This document shows positions 46,661 to 59,245 of a stretch of DNA of 64,000 nucleotides, one piece after another; position 1 is the stretch's first letter; each line of letters opens with the position of its first letter. The notes under the pieces are model-generated. The model was not told the origin of the DNA. It saw only the letters and a list, made by a program, of their open reading frames with translations, and made no database searches. Origin of the DNA: Schistocephalus solidus (Eukaryota; Platyhelminthes; Cestoda; Diphyllobothriidea; Diphyllobothriidae); contig WEDG01001070.1 of assembly GCA_017591395.1 (NCBI GenBank), positions 1 to 64,000 of the forward strand. The letters run 5' to 3'. A program made the translations under genes and the position numbers.

Positions 46661-49305
46661 AAACAACCCCTACCATTCGCTTTCCGTCAATCAAAGAAGA
46701 GAGGTTTGAGCCTGTAGATAGATCAGCTAAGCACAATGTGGTCGTCACAAGAGGGATCATTTATTCATTATTTTAAGAAAAAAAGGTTATTGATTGCAAG
46801 AAACATTTGGGAAACAAATATCAATTTGATGAAAAATATCTTCCTGTGCCCAGAGCTATCATAAGCATTCTTTCCTTATGTGAAATTAAATCAGTCACGT
46901 CTGCTCGACTCGCCCTTTGTAGTTACATGCGATTGATTTGCATAGATGCATTTAACCACCAATATTTCTATGAATTAAAAATGTCAGTCCTACGCTTACC
47001 TTATTGTCCAACCTTCACGCATGTCTTAATGCAGTTTTTACATCAAAAATTCATAAAACTACCATTTTGCTTCTAAACTACGCTGAATTTAGATTTCTAG
47101 TTTTAGTATGATGGGCAGAAAAGTGATTATACACTGAAACCTATTTCCTGCCGAGCAACGAATGCATGTCATTTGTTTCTAGGACAAGATAAACATGTCT
47201 TAATGGTATGAGACAACCTCGGAGTTTGTGATACCTTACAACCTTAGTTTCCTGTTCTTGTTAACCAACCGAGAGTGTGTTCGAAAACTTCGCTTGCGTA
47301 GAGAACTTGGTCACATCTGTTTGCAACTTCTATTTCCTAATTTCACCTTTTCAAAATTTGTGTAGATGATGGTATCACTAACAATTTTCCATATAAGACT
47401 GTAGTAAACACAATCCTTTGTCGGCTTTGCAGTTTTAAAGAAGACATAAACCTCAACACTTAACATTCAGAAGCTCCCTCCAAAGTTGTGCTCAATAAGG
47501 CATATCAGAATAATTATTATAGGGGCAATTCTAGATCACATGCAAGGTAAAGGCAAATGGATGCAGGTTTTAATTAAAGTAAACGTTTTTTTCGTAGTGA
47601 AACATGATTTTTCGTTGAAAAAACGAGAGAAATTGCAAATAAATGTGTCATTCTTAAGTTATTTTTTGGCACATTGTTGTGTTCACCAACCGAGAGTGTG
47701 TTCGACAACTTCGCTTGCGTAGAGAACTCGGTCACATCTGTTTGCAACTTATATTTCCTACTCTCACCTTTTCAAAATTTGTGTAAATGATGATATCACT
47801 TACAATTTTCCATATAAGACTGAAGTAAACACAATCCTTTGTCTGCTTTGCAGTTGTAACGAAGACATAGGCATCAACACTTAACATTCAGAAGCTCCCT
47901 TCAGATTTGTGCTCAATAAGGCATATCAGATTAATTATTATAGGGGCATTTCTAGATCGCATGCAATGTAAAGGCAAATGGATGCAGGTGTTGATTATAG
48001 TAAACGTTGTTTTCGTAGTTAAACATGATTTTTCGTTGAAAAGACGAGAGAAATTGCGAAGATATGTGTCATTCTGAAGTGAAGTTTTGGCGCATTGTGG
48101 CCTCCACCAGATGCTCATTGCTGCTTAACACACTGTTTCTTATAATCCTTTCCCTAAACACACCCCCGCTATTCGCTTTCCGTCAACCGAATACGAGAGG
48201 TTTGTGCCTGTAGATAGATCAGCTTAGCCAACTGTGGTCGTCACCAGTGGGATCATACATTCATTTCTTTAAATAAAAAACGTTATAGCTCGTAATAATT
48301 ATTTGGGAAACAACGTTCAGTTTGATCTAAAAATATCTTTCTGTGCCCAGAGCTGTCATAAGAATTAGTTTTTATGTGGAATTTAATCAGTCACGTCTGC
48401 TCGAAACTCCCTTCGTAGCTAAATGCGATTGATTTAAATATATGCATTTATCCAGCAATACTTCTATGAATGACGAATGTTCATTTGTTTTATCTTAATT
48501 ATAGGAAACCATAAAATCCCACCATACAAGGTTATGTTCCGCTGATCAACCCGAGGTCATTGGAATCCTCATCGTTCATCAACTGTGCCTTACTTCGATG
48601 GCACTGTTGGTTCCCGTCAGCCAACAAAGAAGTCAGTCCTATGCTAACCTTATTATCCCACCTTAACCCATGTCTAAATGTAGCTTTTACACCATACATT
48701 CGGAAACCTACCATTTTGCTTTTAATTGACGCTATTTAAGTCTTCTTGTTTAACTAAGATAGGAAGATATGTTGTTATAAACTAATACCCTTTTTTGACG
48801 AGCAAAGAATACATGAACTTCGAAAATAATGTTATGACGTAATGTTCAGAGCCTTGTTTCAAACTTCGCGGTGGTGACGCCTAACTGCCTAAGTCTCCGT
48901 TCTTGCTCGTAAAACGAGAGTGCTTGCGAAAATTTCCCTGGCGTAGAGACCTCGGTCACATCTGATTGCAATATTTGTGCCTTACTCTCACCTATTCACA
49001 AGTTGTGCGTTTGTGCGGTCCGTGAAATCTAGCACAAAAAGAATGGTAATACTTAAATCACATTTGAATTTAGAACCCTGAAGTACACTCGAGCCTTTGT
49101 CTGCTTTGCACTTGTATAAAAGACATAAGCCTCAACACTTAACACTAAACACTTGTGCTCAATAAGTTTTATCAGGATCATTATGATAGGGGCAATTTTA
49201 AGTGTTTTTTTATAGTAAACGTTATCTTCAGAAGTAAACATGATTTTTCGTTGAAATATGAATGATAAATATGTAATACCTTATAAAGTAAATATTTGAA
49301 ACATT
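46661..49305 (+). repeat. Local segmental duplications: units A-B-B-A-B
   Basis: Unit B contains GAGAGTGTGTTCGA and CTTCGCTTGCGTAGAGAAC. It starts near 47271 and again near 47692, a clean 421-bp tandem duplication, with a diverged third copy near 48915-49305. Unit A (TTCGCTTTCCGTCAA...GTAGATAGATCAGCT) lies at 46671-47260 and again, diverged, at 48172-48905. The second A holds about 140 bp (near 48510-48630) absent from the first. No coding function is evident; short frames are shared by repetition. Confidence 0.8.
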
Positions 49306-50300
49306 GCGAGCAATTGTGAAACATTAATCGTAATTTGGAATTGATTCCTTGATCCAGGCAATTAAATTGTCCGTTTTTGCATTAACGAAGATCTTTCCAG
49401 CCTATATAGGGTCAGTGAATGAAGCTACGCCGTAAAGTACCCATGTGGCATTCCTTCATTTACAGTGCAATCTACGTCCACTGTCGCCGTTAAAAGTATT
49501 CTAAAGTTACAAAACCGTTTATAATATAAGTTGCTCTAAGTGTCATTTACACCATTCAGAAACGGATTTTACCCCAAACATTTTCTCTATACAGACATGA
49601 TTGTTTTTCCTTACCGAGGAAATGTGTGTCGGGCATTTAGATAAGTCTACAAATTTTCCCAGTTTTTCCATCAGCACTTGAGGTTGGGTTTTGGGTAGTA
49701 AATTTGGTGTATTAGGTATCAGTCCCCAGCTTACGATATAACAGATCCTTCCTTTATTGTATCCGGGTTGAGGAATACATGTGAATAACACATGATGTGC
49801 TTTGAATGAAGACATGGCGTATATAAATTAGATAAAAAATATATGTATTTGACAAAATTTATGCCTGGAAATAATATCTGAACGAGCTTGCATAACAAGT
49901 AAACTGTAAAACCTTTGCAGCTCCACAATGGCTTAAAAGGGCCCCTGTTAATCTAAGAAGTCGAGAATTATGGATAAAGAAATAAGTTGTCTAGTACTAG
50001 TAGTTCTGGCTATAATAAGTTCCATAACGAAAGTCATATTGGCGTCTAAAATTTTCATGTGGTCTAACAGTTCGGTGTACGGAACGGGAATCAACTGGTC
50101 TTCAACACTGTTTATGTAATTACCCATTATACAGACAAGCTTCTATTTTTCACATACAGTATATACTAAGATTCATAATCTGTCTTTTGTTTAAATCGTA
50201 ATGTTATATATCTTTGGGCTTCCAATATAATTTTATTATATGCGAATATTTTCCAAATTATGCAATTTGAAAAATAATGTGGTTTTTCATTTTACATGCT
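49306..50300. other. Unassigned sequence
   Basis: No repeat recognised. A 90-aa minus frame at 49543-49815 (contains LPKTQPQVLMEKLGKFVDLS) overlaps another minus frame (49731-49928). Neither matches a family I know, and no splice pairing was found. Confidence 0.35.
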
Positions 50301-51560
50301 GTGCAGTGCTTCAATTTATGAAATATTTTAATGCTTTGCGTATTCACCGCCTACTGTAAAGAAAGTAGCGTGATAAAAAGCCATGAATTTGCAGCTATGA
50401 CACGCTTCTACGAGCTCCCAAAAATATACAAGCCAGACGTTCTCCTTCGAACAATCGTCTCCATCAGAGGTTCACCCACATACGGGCTTGCAAACTGTTT
50501 ATTCCGGAAACTGAGGATCCTCATGGCGGGATCGCAAATGACATTTCACTTGGCAAAACAGTTCCCGCCAAATTAAAGGTGCTCACGTTTGAACCAAATG
50601 AGAGTATAGTGTCTTTTGCCGTTGCCTCACTCTTCTTATCCACATCGTGGGCCCTTGCGGTTCAAAGAGTCCGTGACCCTTGACATGAACATAACGATGA
50701 GAACAAAAGCCAGCTCACAGCTCAGGAGCACATAGAACACATTAAGCATTGTCTCAAATCCTTCTTCACCTTTTAAGGGATCACATCTGAGCAAATCAGG
50801 GGCAACCCGATATGGTCCCCAATCGTTAGGCTCATTGCCGAGATGTTTCTACTAAATCTCGAGAGACGGCTGCTCGAAGAAGACGAACCGAAATGTTGGG
50901 CATGCTTCGTTGACGACACTTTTGTTATCATCGATCAGCACAGAATAATCCATTTTAAAGAGCACATTAGCTTGATTTTATCCGGTCTTAAGTTCAAGAA
51001 GGAAGAGGAAGTAGAAGGCAGACGTCCTTTCTTGGACGTTCTCGTCTGCCGCCAACCGGACGGCAAAATGGCATCGTCAGTCTATCGAAAACCGATTAAC
51101 ACGTCGCAAATGCTTATTTACAACAGCAAAGATCCACTGCAGAACAAAATAAGTTGTATACGCACGGTATGTTTATAAGAAGAAATTCACTGCAGCACGC
51201 CGGCTCCTAAACGGAACAAGCTGATGCTTCTCCGTGAACAATTCGCAGCCAACGGCTATCCCCGAACGTTCACTGAACGGAATCGAATGCCAACGAGAAC
51301 GCGGAACGAAGAGAGATATCAGCCAAAGTCATGGTGGAGCATTCCTTACATGAAAGAGTTCTCCGAAACCGTAGCTAGATCCTTGCGCCTCTCGGCATAG
51401 AAGTTGCCAACATGTCCGGGTCAACAATCCAACAACATGTGATGCGGTCAAAAGACCCCATCCCTAATCGGGAGAAGTTAGCCGTCATCTACCGCCTTCA
51501 GTGCAGCTGCGGGACATGTACCACGTTGGCGGAACTGGGTGACAGCTAGAAACGTAAATG
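50301..51560 (+). mobile_element. Penelope-like element RT relic, distinct copy
   Basis: Plus-strand copy, less decayed and from a different subfamily. Order: FYELPKIYKPDVLLRTIVS and RGSPTYGLA (50405-50490), a shifted VSF-V-SLF block near 50610-50640, then frame 50843-51178 with ERRLLEEDEPKCWACFVDDT (active-site FVDD near 50910), RPFLDVLVCRQPDGK and VYRKPINTSQML. A CSCGT remnant near 51510 hints at the start of the endonuclease, which is otherwise missing. At least two frameshifts and one stop interrupt it. It shows more GC-balanced codon use than the 21-25 kb copies. Confidence 0.85.
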
Positions 51561-53015
51561 CCTGAGCATATGTTGGCCGTAAGAATGTTAGACCCAAAGT
51601 AATAATAAAAGGTAACAACCCATGCATCGCAGATGGTGCGTGTCTTTATCTTTGACGCCGCAGAACTTGTGTGCAGGGCTGGCAATCAAACCTAAAGGCA
51701 TAACAACGAAGCCTGGACTGATCAGTCACCTGTCTAATTAAGCTGCCAGACTACTATCTCGTGTTAAGACCATTCCGGTCAGGAGACCATTATGGCAAGG
51801 AACGTCCAGGGCCACCAACTATCTCCACGGCCAAACAATGATGGGTGTTGTCCACGCCAAAGCGAAAACCCGCTGATGCGGCACCACCAGGGGTCAGCAG
51901 GTGTGACGACGACCGCGGTGAACCAAGCCGTAGTGTTACGCCACGGAAAACACAAGCTGACGTGGCGCAACCAGCGATCGACGGCGGTGACAAAACCGGC
52001 GAAATGAGGGGAACACAGCGCACAGCCAGTGTTGACAGGCAAGGTGCAATGAGAGCAGTGGAATATAATAGTAGGTGAGAGCATGACTCTCCATTCTCAG
52101 AAGATGGGTTGATAAAACACTTACTCGAAACTTTAGACAACCAATATACTTCTCGCGGTGAACGCTACTTCTTTTTCTGAGTTTCCTCTGCATTATAAGA
52201 CCTCACCAACTCATCTAGAATATGGGTTGGCCTACTGTGATAGGGCTTAGGACCTAGTGCACTCTTTAAGGATTTTGACATGGGAAAAGCGTTTACTTAT
52301 TTTTGAGCGTAAAAGTGTTTCGAGGACATTCAGTTGGTTTTACAACCAGCGTTAGTTTCAGGGATCGAGTTAGGGTTAGTTTAGTGCTACACTTAGGATG
52401 AGGTTTAAGGTCCTGTTTAGGGGGAGTGTCATTTAGCTGCAGTGCAACCGAATATTCAACAATTAGAATCCGGGACCGTCTTCCGGTACCTCCGACGTAA
52501 GTTTCTTTGCCCACAACTGCACAAGCTCCGATAAACGACTCCAGATATTTCGCGATGTGGCAGTATGTCCTTTGGTTTCATCGCCTGACAACTAATTTTT
52601 GTATTGGGTATATGTTCGACTCCAAATCAATGTCATGCGAGTAGATTTAAGGCATCCTTTTTCACTTTTTCGACGCATGAAATCGCTCCCCTACACTTGT
52701 GGTCCGTTCAATTTTGTCATTTGTCTCGTTTGCGCATGCACTGCCAGATGAAGTTGCGGCGGTAGTCTTTTTCTCTAGACACCCGCCGAAGGTATTGAAC
52801 TTCGGCAACACGGTCTTCCGGTTCACTGTAGTGTATCACAACACACCGATGTGGCGCCCTAACGCAACTGTGTTTTTATGTTGATTGGGAGGTTGCTTAG
52901 AACTTTCACCATATTTATTGCCCTACTCAACAAATTGGTCTATAGACACTCACAATCGTTTCGTCAGATAAGAACATTGATGTAGGCTAGTGGCTGCATC
53001 TACGAAAGGGATTAT
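51561..53015. other. GC-richer unassigned sequence between two retroelements
   Basis: Between the Penelope-like relic and the RTE-like LINE. The part 51.75-52.08 kb is clearly more GC-rich than the window average and has overlapping frames in several phases (51792-52007 plus, 51845-52078 plus, 51790-52140 minus), so no frame is favoured. It may be untranslated sequence of another element. No endonuclease domain for the downstream LINE was found here. Confidence 0.35.
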
Positions 53016-54852
53016 CCGAAGATCGATAGTATGACCAGTTTCTCCCACAAGGTAAGTTGAATAATGTTTTGTTGAATACGCCTGCTCATAATCTCCATTT
53101 CACCAATGAATTGACCAACCGACTAGGCTACCTTCCAATCGCAGACATGGAAATCTCCGTGGAGAACCGCGAGTGTCAGCTGAGGGACACCATCCAATCT
53201 ACCAACCTGGATGTCCTCGGCCGCGCACGTCGTCAGCAACAAGATTGGTTCAATGATAACGACGCAGCTATCAAGGCGCTGCTCGTCAAGGAGAACCAGT
53301 TGCACAAAACCTACGTTGATCACCCTACCGCTGCAAACAAGACAGCCTTCTACCGAAATTACCGCCTTGCCCAATAACGGCTGCGGGAGATGCAGGATGT
53401 CTGATGACGTGCAAAACTGAGGAAATCCAAGGGTACGCGAACCGAAACGAATGGAAGAACATATTCACAGCCAACAAGGTTGTATATGGACCTGCCATCA
53501 AAGGCGCCGCCCCTCTTCTCGGTGACGACGCCAGGACGCTAATCATGGAGAAGACGCAAATCCTGACATGATGGGCAGCACATTTCCAAAACGTTCTCAA
53601 TCAGCCCTCCACCATCTCCGACGCCGTCATCGATCGTCTGCATAAAGTGGAAATAAACGCCAATCTTTATCTCCCAACCTCTTTCCAAGAAACCGTCAGA
53701 GTCGTGCAGCAACTCTCCAGCGGGAAAACAACTTGCTCAGACGTGATCCCTGCCGAGATGTACAAGCATGGTGGACCCCAACCGATGAACTTACTCAAAT
53801 TGCTCCTACAGGGGATGTGGAACAAAGGGCAAGTCCCTCAGGATAACAAAGACGCAACCATTTTCCACCTGCACAATAAGAAAGGGAACTGCCAACTCTG
53901 CGACAAACACCGAGAAATCTCGCTGCTAAAAATCATCGGAAAGATCTTCGCCCGTATTCTGCTCGATCACCTGAAAACTCTCCTTGAGCAGGAGTTGCTC
54001 CCGGAAAGTCAATGTGCCTACCGACGACAAGACAGTATTCAAAGCATTCGCAGTAACCAATGGTGTGAAGCAGGGCTGCGTCGGTGCACCTACACTCTTT
54101 AGTTTTATGTTCCCTGTTATGCTAACAAAAGCCTACCGTGAAGAACGCTTTAGGATCTGCATTGCCTACTGGATGGACGGCCGTCCCCGCAACCAACGTC
54201 GGATGCACTTCCGCTCGCGTGTCTCCACAGCAACCATCCACGAACTTCTCTTCGCTGATGACTGCGAACGCAATGCAACGATAGAAGAGAAAATGCAAAG
54301 AAGCATGGATCTCTTCGCTGCCACCTGTGACAACATCGGACGTCGTATCAACACTAAGAATATGGTTGTGATGAATCAGCCACCACCCAAAACCAGCTAC
54401 TCCGCAGCTCACATCAATGTCAATGGCACCCAACTGAAATCTGTGGACACCTTCACGTACCTGTGCAGAAATCTCTCCCGCAACACCCAAGTCGATGATA
54501 AGATGCACATCGGAGATGTCACTAAGGGTACTCGCCGACAGGAAGGTCAAAAACGACGTTATGAGGACACGTTGAAGAAATCGCCTAAGCAACTGCAAAT
54601 TAACCCGGCGAACTTTGAGGACCTCACCCAGGATATACCGTGCATGTAGAAGATCCGCAAAGAATGGCGCTGCAATTTAAAACGCCAACCGGATCGCCGC
54701 CACCAAGGCCAAAAGAGTGGCACGAAAGTCACCATCACCCCGGTAAAACACAGCGAATGCTCAGGCCCTGCCATCATGCCTGTGCTGTCAACGCATCTTC
54801 CGCGCTCGAATCTTTAGTTATAAATACTAGAGATCTAGTGTTTTCGCTCATA
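53016..54852 (+). mobile_element. RTE-type non-LTR retrotransposon, 5'-truncated with internal deletions
   Basis: Plus-strand relic. A linker region (53057-53377, containing TNLDVLGRARRQQQDWF) is followed after a stop and frameshift by EEIQGYANRNEWKN (53420). The RT domain starts QQLSSGKTTCSDVIPAEMYK (53710) and continues HKREISLLKIIGKIFARILL-like (53910). A deletion near 54050 removes the segment with the first catalytic aspartate and shifts frame. RT resumes with FAVTNGVKQGC (54043) and the FADD box in HELLFADDC (54240). A second deletion near 54505 removes most of the C-terminal region before RRQEGQKRRYEDTLKKS. A residual Cys-x-Cys tail lies near 54775. Several stops make it inactive. The apurinic endonuclease is absent. 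Confidence 0.88.
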
Positions 54853-54854
54853 CA

Positions 54855-55957
54855 AATGTAAAGATACTTGTTATGCTACTGGGAAGAGCCCAAAGGTAGA
54901 CGGGTGTTGTGAAGAAAATGAAAGAAATAAAAGGACATTAATGTGAGTATTGTGGGGCTGATGTAACGCATGAGTTTGAGAATTGGTAGAAAACCGGTTT
55001 AAAAAACACTTCTTAGATTTGGATGAGATTGAATAAATAAATTAGCAATGTCTTATGAAATAGGCTCCATGCTTTTACACAACGTTTGCAATATGACATA
55101 GGTGAGCATGTCTAATATAAAAGACAAGCGCTTGTGTGAAGGCGCAATAGTAAACAAGAGTGTATCGATTATGAAAAGGAGTCTCAATAAGACCGATATG
55201 TGTAAAAGGAGGGTGAGCACATAAATGGCGACGTTGTGGTAGGTATCTCATAACAATAACAAAAACGGAGGCACAATTGACTGATCTACATATAAAAACG
55301 AATATTTGCTTTCTTTTAACAGCATGTGACTAAACCTCATATGCCTCCAGCTTAATGCCTGCTGACCGCTGCCACTGTTTTTAATACATCTTGGATTCCG
55401 GAGCAGGATTATTTACAGTATTCAAGTGAAGTCTGACTGTAACATGCTTAACATAGATAAAGTCTGATACGCATAAACCATCGTTAGGAAGAAAACATTT
55501 CTTATATCACAAATAAAATTGAAACCCTGTCCTCATGTTCTATATTCGAATTCTGAGGCATTTTAAAAGTTTTGAGAAGCTTTAAAATGTAATACAGGAT
55601 GAATTAAAGCATTTTTACCAAAGAAGAAATAAATGAATAAAATACCTTTATTTATAGTGCCCTGGGGTCACTTTCGAAAAACTAAGTAGCTGGTGTGGAG
55701 CAATTGCAATGCAAACTTTGGTGCTTTGCGTAAGCAATTCAATAAAAAGGATAACTAAGAGTTTGTGTTTGTGGAATATTCATCGAATGCACGAGATTTA
55801 TCATTGCACCAATGATAAACATGTTTTTCAAAAATAAGTTTTTCAACGAAACAGTGCAAGAAAAAGAGTTAGGAAAGTAGGGCAGTGTAAAAGGAGCCAT
55901 ATAAAAAGTCGTACACGAATTAACGAAATAAATATGAAGGAGCAGGGTTGATTGCTT
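54855..55957. repeat. Inverted-repeat arm, partner of 2011-3145
   Basis: Reverse complement of 2.01-3.14 kb. Begins with AAGATACTTGTTATGCTACT right after the RTE-like relic and ends at ATGAAGGAGCAGGG, the point where its partner meets the 354-bp array. Confidence 0.85.
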
Positions 55958-57000
55958 CTAAATATAGAGTAAGACTTCAAGCACGTTCCAGTAAGTGAGT
56001 ATGAAAACGTCAATATGAAACTCATAGGGTAGCAATAGGGATGGCAACAGGGGGAAGGTGGTGAAAGCGGTCAAGAAAATCGGCATTTCAGTAACCAGCA
56101 TTAAATGAAAGCCTTTTTCTGTGTGCGCAACAACATTTTTGCCTGAGGACACGTCCATAGTCACAAGATGCATAATAAAGCAATTGACAAATGGTCCCTT
56201 AAAATGCAAATATTTCCCTCTGGAAGTCATGGTGATAGCGCGATCGATCTGCATAAAGTCGGAGCGAGAAGGAGGTACTAACATTGCGAGGATCATGAAT
56301 GCGTGGGGAGATTCGACCCTGCTGTCTTACGAAACAACGAGTAGCTGGCGAAAAATGATGGACAGCGATGAAAAACGACCGATATATCGGGTTAGTGCAT
56401 TGATTCAAGCTTTGAGAATAGGCGCTCAAATATAAACGCTGCAATGATGGGACATTGTTTGGCTGCAAAAATCGGAGGCTTCCGCGAAGGGCCAAAAGAT
56501 ATGCAACATTTATTTTAAGAAGGGTTGAACAAACATTTGAAAAAACCTTATTGCAGGAAATACCAAAGTTTTGTTATATGAACCCATTTAGCTCGTGAGG
56601 TTATTTGTATAAGACAGACCCAGGTCCTTTTTTATTTATTGGCAGTTTTCAGGAAGCTCAAAAGAGGCATTCCGTAGCGGATCGAAATGAAACAGAGAAA
56701 ACTCCTGATCGTTCTTTCTAGTGTTTTTCAGAAAAATAATATGAAGCTTGTTGTTCAGGATGCGGAAATTTTGACACAGACTCATGGTAAAGTCATACTC
56801 GGTTGATTGTTACAGATCCGGTATTCAGCAGAACATAAATGTGTGTCTGCAAACGTTTTTTCGCTGCCGATGGAGAAATTTGTTGATTATGGACAGTGCA
56901 ATCAGCATGAAGAGTGACAGTTTTCAGATTCAGCGCACGCCAACAGATAAGCAGAGAGATTCCGCCAAGAAAGCACCAAACATTTTTAAAAAGTTGTCCT
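55958..57000. other. Unassigned sequence, possible SINE trace
   Basis: No gene supported. Opposed frames of 98-112 aa overlap at 55958-56495. On the minus strand GGTCGAATCTCC near 56310 resembles a pol-III B box, but no convincing A box precedes it, so a SINE is not called. Confidence 0.3.
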
Positions 57001-57990
57001 AAATGCTGTAAATTAGTGAAAGCAGTCCGTTAAGAAGCTATGTTGGGAAAACTTGATAATTTTATTGCTTATGCAAAAATCCGTTATTTGTTTTGCAATC
57101 AGTTTTTCTAAGAGTTTAGCAAAACAGGGCGTTTTATGAACGCAGCCATAGTTATGAATCTCCGAGCTCAAACAAGTTTTTAAAACTAGTATGACAAGAT
57201 ACGTTTTCCAGTAATCGGAGAAGAAACAATTTTTGAGAAAAACTGAGAACCATTTGCTTAGTTAACGTGAAAAATCCCTTAAATGCCTAATAATGGAGTT
57301 TGGAATGATATCAGTTTAAACAAGATATGCATTTTTTTCGGTGAGCTATTTCGTTTTGAATACGTGAAGGCGAGAAATTAGAAGTTGTTAGAAGTGAATT
57401 TGAAAGCAGAGGAATTAGGGGAGTTGGGCTAGTTTCAGTGGTAAAGTGGTTGGTAAAAAATGAATTCAACCATTCTGCTTTGCACAATTTGTTTGTACTT
57501 TTTTTTACCGTCAAATAAGGGTGGAGTTGCAATCAGACGCATAGCTGACGACCGAATATGAAAGACTTGAGCAACAAAGTTGATTAAATTGGCATCACTT
57601 AGTGTCCCAGACTGCCTTCGCTTATCTCTTGTGAGCCTAATTGTCGATGCTTATTTACATTATTGTGCAATCCTAAAATGAACTGGAAAAAAAGCTTTTA
57701 GACAAAACTTTAAGTCGCTATTGGAAGGAATTATATCTGTTCTGTAGAAATGGCGGAGCCGTGGAAGAAGCTGTATTTGAAATGAAAATCTTAAACCGAA
57801 TAAAAGTCTGGATTTTATCTGTGTGGCTCTGCAATAGCTAACGAAAAATGTGTCGATCGTTGATTGAGAATATGCTTTGCCAACCTAGAGTGCTTACAAA
57901 ATTATTTTGTAGTTCATGGTTTGCATTAGCAAAGTTGAGGTTATTGCATTTAACCTCAGGCTTCGTAAGAATAGAGCCTGAAAAACAAAG
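57001..57990 (-). mobile_element. CR1-like LINE copy B (5' and linker region)
   Basis: Minus-strand copy holding the region before the RT core. The frame at 57532-57311 (contains KAEWLNSFFTNHFTTETSP and SRIQNEIAH) resembles the linker upstream of the RT in CR1/Jockey LINEs. It then reads towards the AKLFEKLIAKQI region near 57110 and stops at about 57000. The 5' end joins the 87-bp array at the same point as copies A and C. Confidence 0.72.
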
Positions 57991-59245
57991 ATTTATTATT
58001 GCATAATTATACAGATATCAGTCGCTTCTTCAGAACACATTACCGCATTCTATCCAAGGTTCTTACTCCAATATCTAACATTTCACCAAAAATTATAACC
58101 AATTTATGTCGTTTCTGCTGTTGACCATTCCCGCGCTCAAAGCTAAGTTCTTACTTCAATATCTTATTTCCCAACAGAAAAACTAACCGATATCAGACGC
58201 TTATTATGTGTACCATTTCCGCATTTAAACACAGGTTCAAACATCAAATTTAACTTTCCATCGGTAATTCTTACTGATAATAGTCGTTTATTCAGTTTAT
58301 CCGTTTCAAACTCAAAAAAAAGCTCTCACTTCAATATCTCACTTTAAATTGGCATTTATAACCAATATCAGGTGCTTATTTAGTAAACTATTTTCGGTTA
58401 TTAAACAAGTTCTTTCTACAATATCATAAATTCAACAGGAAATTCTTTCCGATGTCGGTCGATTATGCAGCATACAATTTCCGCGTGTAAACGTAAATTA
58501 TTACTTCAATATCTGTCTTTCTACCAGCAAGTATTACCGATATCAGTCACTTATTCAGTAACCAATTACCACACGGAAACCCAAGTTCTTATATTAATGC
58601 ATATTTTTTAACCGGCAATTCTAACTAATATAAATTACTTTTTCAGAATGCCATTTTCGCAAGTTTTTTTATTTCTAAATGTCAAAATCTTACATTCCAA
58701 TGCCAATTCGTTTATAAATTATACCATTTTCGCCCTCAAACCAAGTCCTAACTGAAATATCTTACTTTCATTTGGCAATTCCTACCGATATGAGTCAGGT
58801 TATCAGATATAATTGACACAACTCCAACCCAATTCCTTACCTCAATATCTATTTTTCCATCGGTTGATATCAGTCACATATTTATTATACAATTAATGCA
58901 CCCAAACTTAAGATCTTTCTTCATTATTTACTCTCCTTCTGCCATTATTCTCGATAACAATCACTAAATCGCTATAATTTTGCCGTATTTCCACCAATTT
59001 TCTTAATTCAATGTCTTCATTTTCATAGGCCAATTTAACCGATATGGGTCGCTTAGTCAGTATACTATTTCAGCATACAAACACAAGTTCTCAATTCAAA
59101 ATCAAACTTTTTATTGGCAAGTCTCACCCCTTTCAGTCGCTTAAAGAATATTCCATTGCCACACAAAAACCAAAATTCTAACATCAATATCTTTCTTTTT
59201 ATTTGCCATCATTAATGATATCAGTCGTTTACAAAGTTATCCATT
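57991..59245 (+). repeat. 87-bp satellite array at LINE copy B
   Basis: About 14 monomers, same orientation relative to the LINE as at 29.2 and 35.8 kb. Recurring phrase ACCGATATCAGTC..TTATTCAGTA and GCACTCAAACC blocks. Ends near 59245 where the 354-bp family begins. Confidence 0.9.

Noticed and set aside
52369..52380. Telomere-like TTAGGGTTAG
   Set aside because: Fewer than two repeats; within chance for this length and not part of an array.
53051..53058. Splice-donor-like AAG/GTAAGTTG
   Set aside because: It lies inside the reading frame of the RTE-like LINE (QGKLNNVLL), which continues through it.
54122..54598. 158-aa minus-strand frame
   Set aside because: Shadow of the RTE-like RT frame on the plus strand, which has clear family motifs.
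56240..56340. Possible SINE at a B-box-like GGTCGAATCTCC (minus)
   Set aside because: No correctly spaced A box and no similarity seen to the SINE body of the other two loci.
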